Of a stretch of 64,000 nt of DNA, positions 47,041 through 58,064 are shown one piece after another (the stretch's first letter is position 1; every line of letters starts with the position of its first letter). Made by a program: the position numbers and the translations under genes. The stretch is from Crossaster papposus (lineage: Eukaryota; Echinodermata; Asteroidea; Velatida; Solasteridae): contig JBAIAA010000096.1 of NCBI GenBank assembly GCA_037893245.1, positions 620,001-684,000 of the forward strand, written 5' to 3'. The notes below the pieces were generated by a model, which did not search any database, was not told the origin of the DNA, and saw only the letters and a list, made by a program, of their open reading frames with translations.

Positions 47041-47398
47041 TTCTTTCCGTACCACTAACGCGTCAATTTGCCCGTTTCATTGGAATGGGGCGACTTGAAT
47101 AGAGACTTTTATAACTTTTTCTATAAGACCCTATCTAGATGAGATTATTAACCAATAATTTGGGTTAATAGAAAAGGGTATAAAAGTCGTGTATACGAAA
47201 AACTAGGGACTGTATACAATTAACTAGGGACTGTATCCATTAATTTTGGTGAATTATGGCTGTCAACGTCGTTGGTCTTCATACGTTCCGCGTGTATCAA
47301 AATCGATTCGTATTGAAGCGCGCGCTTTGGTCTCCATTCAAGTCGCCCAATTCGAATGAAACGGGCAAATTGACGCGTTAGTGGTACGGAAAAAAAAA
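47040..47398. mobile_element. Foldback unit with CCGTACCACTAACGCG ends
   Basis: CCGTACCACTAACGCGTCAA at about 47046 pairs with the complement at 47355-47390 over some 55 bp (GTTTCATT...GCGACTTGAAT follows on the left and, inverted, on the right). Between them are the GGGACTGTATACAATTAACT repeats also seen at 37100-37590. Most of this unit (47137-47411) was copied to 48024-48298. Confidence 0.65.
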
Positions 47399-47411
47399 AT
47401 CGCCCCCCGCG

Positions 47412-47440
<29 letters not shown>
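47412..47440. repeat. Homopolymer C tract (29 C)
   Basis: Longest homopolymer in the window, next to the right end of the composite element. Its reverse complement (G runs) marks the inner side of GCGGATCCAGG-type ends at 2783 as well. Confidence 0.8.
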
Positions 47441-47442
<2 letters not shown>

Positions 47443-47520
47443 CCCCCCTGAATCCGCGTCTGCATATTTAACCCTAGTATTAATAACACAGCGGCGCCTC
47501 GCCCTCGCGCCGGTTCATCA

Positions 47521-47767
47521 GGGGCCAATTTCTTAGAGCTGCTAAGCAACAAAAATTGCTTAGCACAAAAAAGTCTTGCTTATTAAAAACAGGTTACCAG
47601 CCAAAATTATACGTGTTTTTCATGCTAAGCAAAAAAACAGCTGATTGTCAATCAAGAACACTAAAGATCAGGTGAAAATTGGTCTGTAACCTTGTTTTTG
47701 CCAAGGACAAATTGTCATGCTAAGCAAATTGTTGTGCTTATATTAGCAGCTCTATGAAATTGGCGCC
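47521..47767. mobile_element. MITE with GGGGCCAATTTC ends, second copy
   Basis: Long inverted repeat of the same family as 37817-38058 (GGGGCCAATTTCTTAGAGCT; GCTAAGCA motifs). Confidence 0.7.
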
Positions 47768-47791
47768 TTGTGGCCATGGAAAAAAGCTTTT

Positions 47792-47903
47792 GGCCGTTTT
47801 CCAAGCCCAAGCTTTGTCCCCGTTTCGGCTTTGTTTATGCAGTAATTCGTCAATGGTACCGGTATCAGAGCCAGATGGAGCCTATTGGGCTTGGAAAACG
47901 GCC
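47792..47903. mobile_element. 112-bp MITE with GGCCGTTTTCCAAGCCCAAG ends
   Basis: GGCCGTTTTCCAAGCCCAAG pairs with the right end GGGCTTGGAAAACGGCC. Relatives: 59807-59915, 63760-63865, a partial copy ending at 34205 and a degenerate one at 38065-38158. Those at 34205, 47903 and 63865 occupy the same place in the duplicated unit and so predate the duplication; 59807 is separate. Confidence 0.7.
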
Positions 47904-48023
47904 AGAGTCAGAACGCTGGGCGTGTTGTCTTGGGGGCGCTCGTCATGTTGCATTCATTGTCGACGTACGTACGTTGTAGTCCATTTATGATTTACATGTA
48001 CTTCCGTGTTGCTTCGAGTTCGA

Positions 48024-48298
48024 GGATGAGATTATTAACCAATAATTTGGGTTAATAGAAAAGGGTATAAAAGTCGTGTATACGAAAAACTAGGGACTGT
48101 ATACAATTAACTAGGGACTGTATCCATTAATTTTGGTGAATTATGGCTGTCAACGTCGTTGGTCTTCATACGTTCCGCGTGTATCAAAATCGATTCGTAT
48201 TGAAGCGCGCGCTTTGGTCTCCATTCAAGTCGCCCAATTCGAATGAAACGGGCAAATTGACGCGTTAGTGGTACGGAAAAAAAAATCGCCCCCCGCTT
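48024..48298. repeat. 275-bp templated duplicate of 47137-47411
   Basis: Identical to the upstream stretch except for an A run of 9 instead of 10. It is flanked by GCTTCGAGTTCGAGGA on both sides (48008-48023 and 48297-48312 approximately), a 15-16 bp direct repeat. The homologous sites at about 34262 and 63918 have no insert. See findings. Confidence 0.85.
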
Positions 48299-48477
48299 CG
48301 AGTTCGAGGACTGAGTGAAAGGAGAAATAACAAAAAGTGAGCAAAGATAATATTATCGGTCAATTAGAAAGAAAAAAAGAATTGTGCAACCTGACGCTGT
48401 TTTTTTGATTAGAGATATATTGTTTGCGTAAAAACAAATTTCATTTTCACAAAAGAAATGTACCCACCACTGTGCCA

Positions 48478-49130
48478 ATCAAGGCAGGCCCAGCCTAGCC
48501 CAGGTTGGACTCCTCCGTTGTGTACAACGCGACGGAGTCCAGGGTATCAATGTTTCCTGCCATAGCGAAAAATTTTACAACATTTGTTCATATTTTTACC
48601 CGATGAGGGAAGTCAAAATCTCGCTTATGTATTCCGTCATAGATCGTCATAGGTTATTAAAAGTTAATGTGTCTTTAGGCAACTTATTTACGGAAAATAA
48701 ATTTCAAATCCACGCTTTTGGAAGTGAACATCATGTACGAACTCTCTACAATCCCTACATGCGTGCGCGGGTACCCGGCAGCCGCGCCGGCCTACAACTG
48801 ATAAGCCAGGCGCGTGCACGGTACCCGCGCACGCATGTAGGGATTGTAGGGAGTTCGTACATGATGTTCACTTCCAAAAGCGTGGATTTGAAATTGATTT
48901 TCTGTAAATAAGTTGCCTAAAGACACATTAACTTTTAATAACCCATGACGATCTTTAGTTCCAGACACAAGGAATACATAAGCGAGATTTTGGCTTCCTT
49001 CATCAGGTAAAAATATGAAAAAATGTTGTTGTAAAATTTTTCGCTATGGCAGGATACATTGATGGACGTCAGTCGTAATGCAATGAAGAACGTCGTCCAA
49101 CCTGGGCTAGCCCAGCCCCGGCCCAGGCTC
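48478..49130. repeat. 650-bp near-perfect hairpin
   Basis: Arms of about 300 bp pair around a centre near 48795: GTACGAACTCTCTACAATCC left against GGATTGTAGGGAGTTCGTAC right, and AGCCTAGCCCAGGTTGGAC near the outer ends. Differences are few. ATCAAG occurs outside both ends. It lies between the 5' flank blocks of copy C and is absent before copy B. It may be a foldback element, or a recent inverted duplication. Confidence 0.8.
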
Positions 49131-49300
49131 GCGCTCATCATCAAGTCAAGCACAATTATTTGTATCGTGTGTAATTGTGTACTACTCTTTTAGTATTTGC
49201 TATACCTTTGTGTCAATATAGATTACGTTTTGGGTGGGTTGTCGGTGCTGTGTTTGTTGTTGGTGTGTTGTTGGTGAATATTAATTAGTACATTTAGGAC
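49131..49300. other. Short flank without recognised features
   Basis: TTGTCGGTGCTGTG-like sequence homologous to 38524-38550 upstream of copy B. Confidence 0.5.
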
Positions 49301-49306
49301 GATCGT

Positions 49307-49720
49307 GGGACGACTCGTACCCGGGACGACTCGTACCCGGGACGACTCGTACCCGGGACGACTCGTACCCGGGACGACTCGTACCCGGGACGACTCGTAC
49401 CCGGGACGACTCGTACCCGGGACGACTCGTACCCGGGACGACTCGTACCCGGGACGACTCGTACCCGGGACGACTCGTACCCGGGACGACTCGTACCCGG
49501 GACGACTCGTACCCGGGACGACTCGTACCCGGGACGACTCGTACCCGGGACGACTCGTACCCGGGACGACTCGTACCCGGGACGACTCGTACCCGGGACG
49601 ACTCGTACCCGGGACGACTCGTACCCGGGACGACTCGTACCCGGGACGACTCGTACCCGGGACGACTCGTACCCGGGACGACTCGTACCCGGGACGACTC
49701 GTACCCGGGACGACTCGTAC
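49307..49720 (+). repeat. Left array, about 26 copies of GACGACTCGTACCCGG
   Basis: Perfect 16-base units, head to tail. The right array is the same unit inverted. The last unit is altered (ACTCGTACACGGCTGG). Confidence 0.95.
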
Positions 49721-50598
49721 ACGGCTGGAAAATTAAACACTGTATGTGCAGCGTACTCGTAAATCAACCCCTTATTGTGCCTTACTTAATACTAATTGTG
49801 CCAAACGTTATCGTACTTAACTTATTTTCAACCTATTATTATGCTAACCAATTACTATTTCAAAGATAGAAATTGTTAATGGTTTGATTACTAGAGATTT
49901 TTGACGATTAAGAATGAAACTTTTTTTTTTCAGTTTTAGATTTAAAAGAGAAAAGAAGCTTAGGCCTATCGTTGGCCTGAAGATAATTTTTTTTGTTTAG
50001 TACTTCTTTTTTTTATTCCGTTTCAGAAACTCTAATGTCATAACAACTGTAGCTTGGTGACATAATTATGTAACATTTTATAATGAATCGGTACCCAGTC
50101 GGGAAAAACTATGTTTCAAACACGGGTTAACAAGTAAGAAAAAACGCGTGTCTTGGCGAGGTACGTAAAATGAAATATCCAAACACGCATTGATGTGTTC
50201 TACTACGTAACACAATGTAATTGCATGTCTGAAACTACTGTTAAACAAAAAGATCAAATAAGTTACGAGCAAACTCCGCCCAGAACTTTAATGTCATAAA
50301 AAATGTAGAAGGTGACATATATAACATTTTTATAATTTTAATGAAGCAGTCCAATTATTTTAGAAATACGTTTTCGCAATAAATGAAGATCAAATAAGTT
50401 ACGAAGCTCATGATTGCTATAGCTCCTTCTGAATTCGGCAAACTCCGCGATCATCGGCCAGCTGCCAGAATCTCTCCAGAACAATCTCCTGCTTGTATGA
50501 TTGTCACCACTGGCAATTTCCAAAAACTGAACGACTTTAATTTTCCACATCTTCTGATTTGTCAATTACATCTAAATAAAAGAAACAGGAAAGTACAA

Positions 50599-51178
50599 GG
50601 TACGAGTCGTCCCGGGTACGAGTCGTCCCGGGTACGAGTCGTCCCGGGTACGAGTCGTCCCGGGTACGAGTCGTCCCGGGTACGAGTCGTCCCGGGTACG
50701 AGTCGTCCCGGGTACGAGTCGTCCCGGGTACGAGTCGTCCCGGGTACGAGTCGTCCCGGGTACGAGTCGTCCCGGGTACGAGTCGTCCCGGGTACGAGTC
50801 GTCCCGGGTACGAGTCGTCCCGGGTACGAGTCGTCCCGGGTACGAGTCGTCCCGGGTACGAGTCGTCCCGGGTACGAGTCGTCCCGGGTACGAGTCGTCC
50901 CGGGTACGAGTCGTCCCGGGTACGAGTCGTCCCGGGTACGAGTCGTCCCGGGTACGAGTCGTCCCGGGTACGAGTCGTCCCGGGTACGAGTCGTCCCGGG
51001 TACGAGTCGTCCCGGGTACGAGTCGTCCCGGGTACGAGTCGTCCCGGGTACGAGTCGTCCCGGGTACGAGTCGTCCCGGGTACGAGTCGTCCCGGGTACG
51101 AGTCGTCCCGGGTACGAGTCGTCCCGGGTACGAGTCGTCCCGGGTACGAGTCGTCCCGGGTACGAGTTGTCCCGGGTA
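50599..51178 (-). repeat. Right array, about 36 copies, inverted
   Basis: CCGGGTACGAGTCGTC repeated perfectly, with three degenerate units (GAGTTGTC) at the outer end to 51220. Confidence 0.95.
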
Positions 51179-51232
51179 ACAAATTTTGGGTACGAGTTGT
51201 CCGGGTACGAGTTGTCCCGATACCTTTAGGAC

Positions 51233-52181
51233 CGCAACCAATCAGTGTAAAAATGCTAAAAAGTTACACCGTGGCTATTCTTACGTCATACGTGACCGTA
51301 ATCCTACGTACTTTTTCTATTCTTACGTGAGTTTCGGTAGCGCATCCGTGACTGATGATTGGGTGTGTACTGACAGAGTACAGATACTACCAACTTCAAA
51401 ATAGTAATAGTGGCACTACAGGTCAGTAATACTTACCTGGCAACAAATGCAGTAGTCCAGCCTTGACCCATTGCGCATGCTGTGTCCCAAGTGACAATTT
51501 TTGCTGTAGAGTTTAGATCACCCTTCACAGCATACTACACATGCACACTCAGCAAGCAGAGGGACCAAATGCTAAAAAGTACTACGAGTGCAATTAGGGG
51601 TGAAGTACCAAATACTAAAAATTACTACATGCATTGCACACAAGTCAATGAGAGTACTGCATACAGTGTACTACGTTTTACTACTAGTAAAAAGTAGCAT
51701 TAGGTATATAGGGTTAGGGTATATACTTCCTTTGACAGTAGCTAGCTGTACTGTAGCTGTAGTTAGTTTATTGCATATCTGTACATTTTGTGATGAACAC
51801 ATTTTGTGACAACTTGTGGCAATACTGCCACGACCCCCTGTTTCTGGAGTTACACACCGATTGTGCTCAAATAATTTCGCCAAACGATGTCATCTAGACT
51901 GTCTTCCCATTGATGCCTGCTATGGACTCTAACACCAGCGGAGAAAATCAAAGGTCATGTGCATAATACATGACCTCAAACCACATTTTAATTCCCTGAA
52001 TATTATGTATGGAATTCGGTTTAATGTTTTTTTGTAACAACTTGCATGGCTTTCAAGTTAGGATGTACTTTGTAAGTTACTTATGAATTCTCAGCATTTT
52101 CCATAACGGATTGGATTGACAAATGGGGGGAAAAATATGATACTGATGATACTGATAGTTTAAAGAGGATGTGCAGTTTTG
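51233..52181 (+). other. 5' region of TRIM copy C, no gene
   Basis: Only the first 25 bp and the last 35 bp align with the region before copy B; about 890 bp (51260-52145) is extra. No inverted ends were found. It may contain the promoter of copy C. A 5' UTR exon ends at a GTAAGA donor at 52182. Confidence 0.4.
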
Positions 52182-52279
52182 GTAAGAGGGTGATTTTGCA
52201 CTTTTAAATTCACATCTATAGCTCTGGCTGTTGGTACCTATTATTAAACACATGAACACATTCTTTTTCTTTTTTCCAG
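52182..52279 (+). other. Intron in the 5' UTR of TRIM copy C
   Basis: GTAAGAGGG donor, T-rich tract and CAG acceptor, 98 bp. Conserved in copy B (38624-38743). Confidence 0.6.
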
Positions 52280-52289
52280 ACAAAACAAA

Positions 52290-55046
52290 ATGGCGACTGG
52301 ACCTGCAATAAGTTTAGCTCTAGAGACGATTAGCAGACAGTATCTGGAGTGCTGCATATGTCACGAGAGATACGAACGGCCTAAAATACTAGAATGCCTG
52401 CACAGTTTCTGTGAGCAATGTCTGCTGAAATACCACAGCACGAAGCACCAGGGCTGTACGGAGATCCCTTGCCCCGTGTGTCGACAGGAGACGAAGCTTC
52501 CAGAGGCGGGGGTGCAGGGTCTGAAAACCAACTTTCATCTAATCGGTTTGGTTGAGGAGATTGTACTTCAGGAGAAGGTAGTGAGCTTGGGTAATGCTGG
52601 TATTTTGTGTGGTATTTGTGAGGAAGCCAATGAGGCAATACATAGATGTCTGGACTGCGACCAGAATTTGTGCTCGGCCTGTAGTAAAATGCATCTTCGA
52701 TTCGCAGCAATGTCAAACCACATGGTGACTCCACTGAAGGACATTCGTGAGGGGAAGGTTACACTGACAAAGAAACATCGGAAACAACATCCAAAATGCC
52801 CGATCCATGCGGGCGAAGCAGCAAGGTTTTTTTGTACTACATGTGAAATACTCATCTGCCGAGACTGTACCGTCGTAAACCACCGTATGCCAGAACACTC
52901 GTACATTGAGGGATACGAGGCAGCATCCACTTACAAGCAATCGTTGGCTGAACTGTTTCATCCACTTGGAAACTCAATGAAGGAACTCCAAGAATCTCAA
53001 GAAAAAGTCTTACGACTAAAAGAAGATTTGAGTCTCACAATCAGGAGGGTCACAACAGAAGTGCAAGACAGAGCAGCTAAGATACGAGCAGAGATCACGG
53101 CCCAAGAAAATCAAATCCTTAACGACATCAAAAACATTCAGTCGGATCGTGAGCAGAAACTGGAAGAATGTGAGAAAACCGTGAGTTTGGCTCTGGAGAG
53201 GTTTCAGTTTTCACTAGATACAGCTAGAGAGGTGACAAGGACTGCATATAGTGACTTCCTGTCACTGTATCTTACAATCAGCAAAGATTTGAAACTGTTG
53301 ACCGGTCAGGCTATTCCTAGAGTTGATGACAGGCTGGCATTTCTGAAGTTCAAGCACAGTGGGGGGATTGGTGACATCAATCTGGGTGAGGTGGTGATGG
53401 AAGGCAAGTGGGAGCTGTGTGGGGAGTTTGGTAGACAGGGAAGCGGTCCAGGAGAGTTCAATCTGGCTTGGGACATTGCTGCTCGTCAACCTGATGAGAT
53501 TGCAGTGACTGACTACGGCAACAAACGAGTTGTGATCTGCAGCATCGATGGCAACCAGAAAAGCATAATCCCGATGCAAGGCAAGTTAAAATTACACGCT
53601 ATCTGTAAAATTATGCACTTGAACAATTTCCCTTTGCTCTTCACTAGTAATATTCTCTGTAAATTTGAAACAGAATAATGATCTATTGAATAAGTTAATA
53701 TTTTCAAGACATGGAAAGGTTTTTTAATCTCAATGTATATTCCATAAAAACAAAATTTCAAATTCCAAGAAAAAACATCTGATACCTAAAAAACAACATA
53801 AATACTGTAAGTTTGTTGAAAGAAAGATTTTGGAGGAAACATCAGTATTCGCGGGTTTACACTTCAAAACCTGTGTTTATTACTGGCGAGTAAACAGACT
53901 TTTTTTGCTAAACATTTAACATGTTTAGCAACTTAACACCTATGTCCAATTTCTAAACATCGATGTTTTCAGTTTAATGACTAAACACTATCCTTTTTCA
54001 TGGCACATGCTAAACATGTTTAGAGTGTAAACATTATATTGCACTTTAAAGCAATAAAGTGTTTAGAAAAGTGTTTACAGGCTAAACACAGTTTTTGCAC
54101 TGTATGTTTATCACTCTTCGGCATGGAAGACCTTTTTAAAAATTATATATCGCACATTATTCACACAGAAAGATAAATCACGGTAAAGCATGTTATGCCC
54201 CATCATCTGGGGCATAAATAAACACCAAACATAACAAGATCATGCAAGATGAATTATAAGACGCGGTGATTTCTCAAACATGTACACATCTTAACAATGT
54301 ATTCTTTGACAGACATTTTTCTACTGCAGTTTTTACTCTTTCAAGAATGTCTGTGTTGTAAGGATTGTGCAATAAATGCATAATGATCGTTTGTTTGTTT
54401 TGATATCGCGACTCCTACAGGTCCACTCCGCATCGCAGTTACACGCACCAACAATCGTTTGGTGGTCGTCGAGAGAGGCGAATCCCATGTGAAGGTGTTC
54501 AACAGCGACAACACGCTGGCCTACGATTTCCCAACGGTGCCACCGAGTGAGGTCAGTAAGACCGCAGTTGACCTCTACGGTGTAGCTGTCAAGAATGATG
54601 GTATCATCGTAGTAGGTGATGTCAAGAGGCTGGTGTTGACTGAACACAGCCCCACTGATGGTGAGCTCCTACGTACCATACTAGTCAAGGTTGCACCTCA
54701 CTATCTGGATGTAGACAGCAATGATAGAATTGTCATCAGTTCATTGTCACAGACAGTAAATGTTGCTGATGACAATGGTACTACACGGTGCACCATCAAA
54801 CCCACTATCAATGGTCAACCAGTACTGTGCTGCTGCGGTGTGTACACTGATAGCTCAGGTATCTATGTTGCAATGCATCATGGTAAAAACATGGGTCATA
54901 TCCACCACTATGACCCTCAAGGTGGCTTTCTCAAGTGCATTGCACAGGGTCTGCACTGGCCCCGCGGAATCACATTCACATCAGATGGGCAGCTGGCAGT
55001 GGCTGACTGCTACTCAGTCAAGATGTACATGTATCACCAGGTGTGA
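52290..55046 (+). CDS. TRIM-NHL E3 ubiquitin ligase-like protein, intact copy C
   Basis: Exon 1 52290-53580 and exon 2 54421-55046 join in phase to 638 residues. RING at 21-64 (CxxC, CxH, CxxC, CPVC: all eight ligands present), B-box 1 at about 107-146, B-box 2 at 170-212 (CPIHAGEAARFFC...CRDCTVVNH), coiled coil about 215-345, then NHL-type strands to the end. This is the TRIM2/3/56/71-like layout: an E2-binding RING with a propeller that picks protein or RNA targets; the actual substrate is unknown. The start follows a 10-base untranslated piece after the acceptor. The intron begins GCAAGT, a GC-AG intron; copy B has GTAAGT. Several such genes in tandem suggest an expanded, possibly immune-type family. 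Confidence 0.93.
53581..54420 (+). other. GC-AG intron of TRIM copy C
   Basis: Donor CAAG|GCAAGT fits the strong consensus of the minor GC class. Splicing at this point keeps the frame (G|GT gives glycine); without splicing the frame ends at 53678. The acceptor is CTCCTACAG. Confidence 0.8.
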
Positions 55047-55502
55047 CGTGACATTGTAACCAGTCCTGTCAGTTTCTAATCACCAATGACATGCCAATAG
55101 TTCAGTTGTATATTGTTCTACATTTGTATTGTTTGGTCATTGTCAACTGAAAACCGGAAACCAAGGGAATCCCTTTATTTATACCAATGCACGCGCAGTG
55201 TGACATCACATATTTATAAAACAATCTGTCACACACAATATATAAAGCCCAATCATCGATATTTACATGTATCGCATCGTAATTATTCAAAACGAACAAA
55301 ATAGTGTTTTCTGTAACTCTTATTTAATGTTAAAAGCGACACATTAGTTTTTATTTTCAATTTTTTTCTCAATATTTTGCTTTAAAACGCTGTACTTAAA
55401 TAAAAACAAATGTTACTGCCCCTTGATCGTTTACAAAATGTATTGCATGGAATAGCGTAAAAGTACATGTAGGTCATTTAAAAAAATATATTATACTGTT
55501 TA
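55047..55502. repeat. 3' flank of TRIM copy C, part 1
   Basis: Same sequence as after copies A and B. No gene. Confidence 0.8.
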
Positions 55503-58060
55503 GGGCAATTCCACGCAAGTGCGACACGAGGGTCAATTTTTTTAAATGCCTTTTTCTTAAATATCTTTTGCAAAATTAATAAGGTATATTCTGAAGTTTC
55601 TAAAAATGAAAAAAAAATAGTTCTAAACCAATTATTTTGTAAGTTACAGCACTCTGAAGTTGATACTATTTTATGCTACCAATCGTAGGTAAAAACACAA
55701 AACTTAGTTCTTTTGGTATTTTTTTATAAGTCTAATGATATTTAATTCAATAATTTTGTGGTAAAATAACAACTCTTACTATCCCTTCTTAGAAAAATAA
55801 CTTTTATTTATATGAAATTTATGTTAGATACCCAGGATGTGCCGTCAAAATAACGCTTTAGGCTTAATGTAATGTCAGTCACAAAACACGATGTTTTTCC
55901 CCATAAAAACCTACAGGATAACAATTAACATGCGCCCTTAATTATTTTCTTAGTATGGGGTCTGGGCAGTGCAATAATACTATCAAGTGGGCAAATACTT
56001 GTTATTCATAGATTTGGTGAGTTGAACAAAAGTGTAATATCAGTCACAATGTAATGTCAGTCACGATATTGTAATGTCAGTCACGTTATTACATAAGTCA
56101 ATGGAAGAAATTTTGAACAGTGGATGGACTGATAACTTGTATATTACCCACAATGAAACTCAGTAAAGCTTGTGTAATCTTGAAATAATGCTCTAGGATT
56201 CCTCATAATTTGTATTTCTAATCAACTACATTGTATCATCCAGTACAGATACATGTATAAAGTGAATGGCATTTTTTTGGTGGAATGTACCATACATGTA
56301 TTTCAGGCACACAACGTTTAACATGAATATTTTTCATTTGATTGAAGTACATGTAAAAGAAATGATAGACAAGATTTTTTATTTTTAAAAAAATTGGCAT
56401 AATTATTACCAAGGTCAAACACTGCACACATTTTACAAGACTGTAAGCAGAATGCCAAAACCAGCAGCAAAGAGACAGGCCGAGTACAGGGGAAAGAAAG
56501 GGGATTGTATGAGGCATACATACATGTACAAGCAAAGAAATGTAAAGGAAAAAAAAAAAAGTAGGTCAACAAAAAGAAAATTAGGAGTAGCTACTGGTAT
56601 CTAAGACTGATTAGAAGAAACTATAGATGACGAGAGCATTATAAATTTGATGACTATGTAATGTCAGTCACAAACAATTTAAACTTATAATTACTGAATT
56701 GCTACACATGTACCGGTATGTACATGTACACCAAGCTGTAAATTTGTGGTGTGTTAGGTGGAGGGCCGAGTTGGGTTGGGTGTGGGGTAAGCCTAGTTTT
56801 CTGTCCATCATGTGGATGTGGTATCTACCTCGACTGTTGCTAAGGAACTTTTATAGATCGATTCCAAAACTTTAAAACAAATTTACAGACAGTCCACATG
56901 GTGTACTTCAAATTGAAAAACAAAACTTAGAATCTTATACTGACATAAACCACGTTGAATGTTGCTCACTGGCTGGGATGGGAGAGTGTGTGTGTAAAGA
57001 AATATTGGAATGTATTTTTAGCACATTGACAATTTTGAAATATCAGTTTTACATATGCAACCCCTGCACATCAAAATCAGGAATAAGTCGGAAAATGACT
57101 TTTTGCGGTATGTACAAAGTAAAATTGGAAATTCCATAAGCTTCCTAATGATGTTCACCATAATCCTGTAGCTGAGAAGTTATTGACTATGAGGTACAGG
57201 CTTAAGATGGGTACATGTATCATTAGAAAGCTTGTGGAATTTCCAATCTTGCAATGTACATCTCAAAAAGTCATTTTCCAACATATTGCTAATTTTGATG
57301 TGCTGGGTCACATATCTTTTCTTCTCTCAATTCTTTGATGCACGTGAAAAGCTACATGTTATTTACTGACAAGACTACGGTATTTTACTAAAATGGGAGT
57401 AACCATCTCCTTCTTTACATTTTCGTCAATGAAAACTGCCTTCTGAATTCAAAATGACAACAAAAGTGTGATGTACCGGTACATAAATTATATACTTGAG
57501 CGTTTTTTATATATTTTACATATTTTGTGACTTTTAATGAATGATCCAACCTTTAAACATCCCAAACTTATAATTATTCCTTTAAATATAGTATAAACAG
57601 TTAATTGATACTTCTATTGTTGACAGAACATTCATCGTTTTCATGTCAAATCAGTGTTGCTGTTAACAGGCATTATGAATCTAATAAATAATGTCAGTCA
57701 CGGTAATGTCAGTCACGGAGGTTAATTTGCATATTTTTTAACAAATTCAATTAGAGTTTTTTCCATCTTACAAAATGCGTAAGTTACCCTATCAGCTATA
57801 ATGTTCACATGGATTTAGATCTGCAGCACTTTTAACTTGAAGAGAAATTTTCAAAACGTGTTTGACACTTTTTAGTTGCGTCGCTTTTTGTAATGTCAGT
57901 CACGGCAGTAAACAAGTTTCAATACTATATTGTGTATTTAGTTCCTATAGTATTCCCCATGCCAAACATGGTTCAGCTGGCAGTAATTGTTTAGGCATTA
58001 GAGCTGATTTAATATGCACAAATAGTAAAAAACGGAATGTCAGTCTCGGTGGAATTGCCC
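55503..58060. mobile_element. 2.56-kb TTTA-flanked element with repeated AATGTCAGTCAC motif
   Basis: GGGCAATTCCAC at 55503 and its complement ending at 58060; TTTA on both sides (55499-55502, 58061-58064), single in copies A and B (for example CTGTTTAATATA near 42090). Nine direct copies of TAATGTCAGTCAC (see findings). A 100-bp inverted repeat lies at about 57060-57305 (TCCACAAGCTTTCTA-type arms). No transposase or other gene was identified. Four-base duplication does not by itself decide the superfamily. Confidence 0.8.
57060..57305. repeat. Inverted repeat within the TTTA element
   Basis: The left arm holds CAAAATTGGAAATTCCATAAGC-like sequence and the right arm its complement; arms of about 90 bp around a 75-bp loop. 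Possibly a nested MITE. Confidence 0.55.
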
Positions 58061-58064
58061 TTTA

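Larger units (their letters stand above)
45002..47462. mobile_element. 2.46-kb composite with CAGGCGCAGATCTAGG end
   Basis: The left end CAGGCGCAGATCTAGG pairs with the complement of the right end (CAGACGCGGATTCAGG). CATAT flanks both sides (44997-45001, 47463-47467). Copy C has no such insertion near 63702. The termini resemble hAT-like MITEs, but a 5-bp duplication is atypical, so the assignment is open. Inside are a 235-bp tandem repeat, a TTAA-flanked MITE and a foldback unit. No gene. Confidence 0.5.
49301..51224. mobile_element. 1.9-kb element with inverted 16-bp arrays, 8-bp TSD
   Basis: TTTAGGAC flanks both ends (49293-49300, 51225-51232); the copy B site near 38552 has AGTAGGACCGCAAG without an insert. 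Ends GATCGTGGGACGACTCG and the complement GTATCGGGACAACTCG. Both ends extend into arrays of GACGACTCGTACCCGG in opposite orientation. The 870-bp middle is AT-rich without a gene. Open frames through the arrays are artefacts. Confidence 0.8.

Noticed and set aside
47754-47990. Plus-strand frames near 47754-47990
   Set aside because: They cover a short MITE that recurs elsewhere in the window; no conservation of the frame in the other copies.
49307-51178. Possible CRISPR-like array
   Set aside because: Repeats are directly adjacent with no unique spacers, and the host is eukaryotic.
49294-51330. Open frames with repeated TRTRDDSYPGRLVPG or SSRVRVVPGTSRPGYE, up to 306 codons
   Set aside because: Products of perfect 16-bp arrays; the same length appears on both strands. 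Not proteins.
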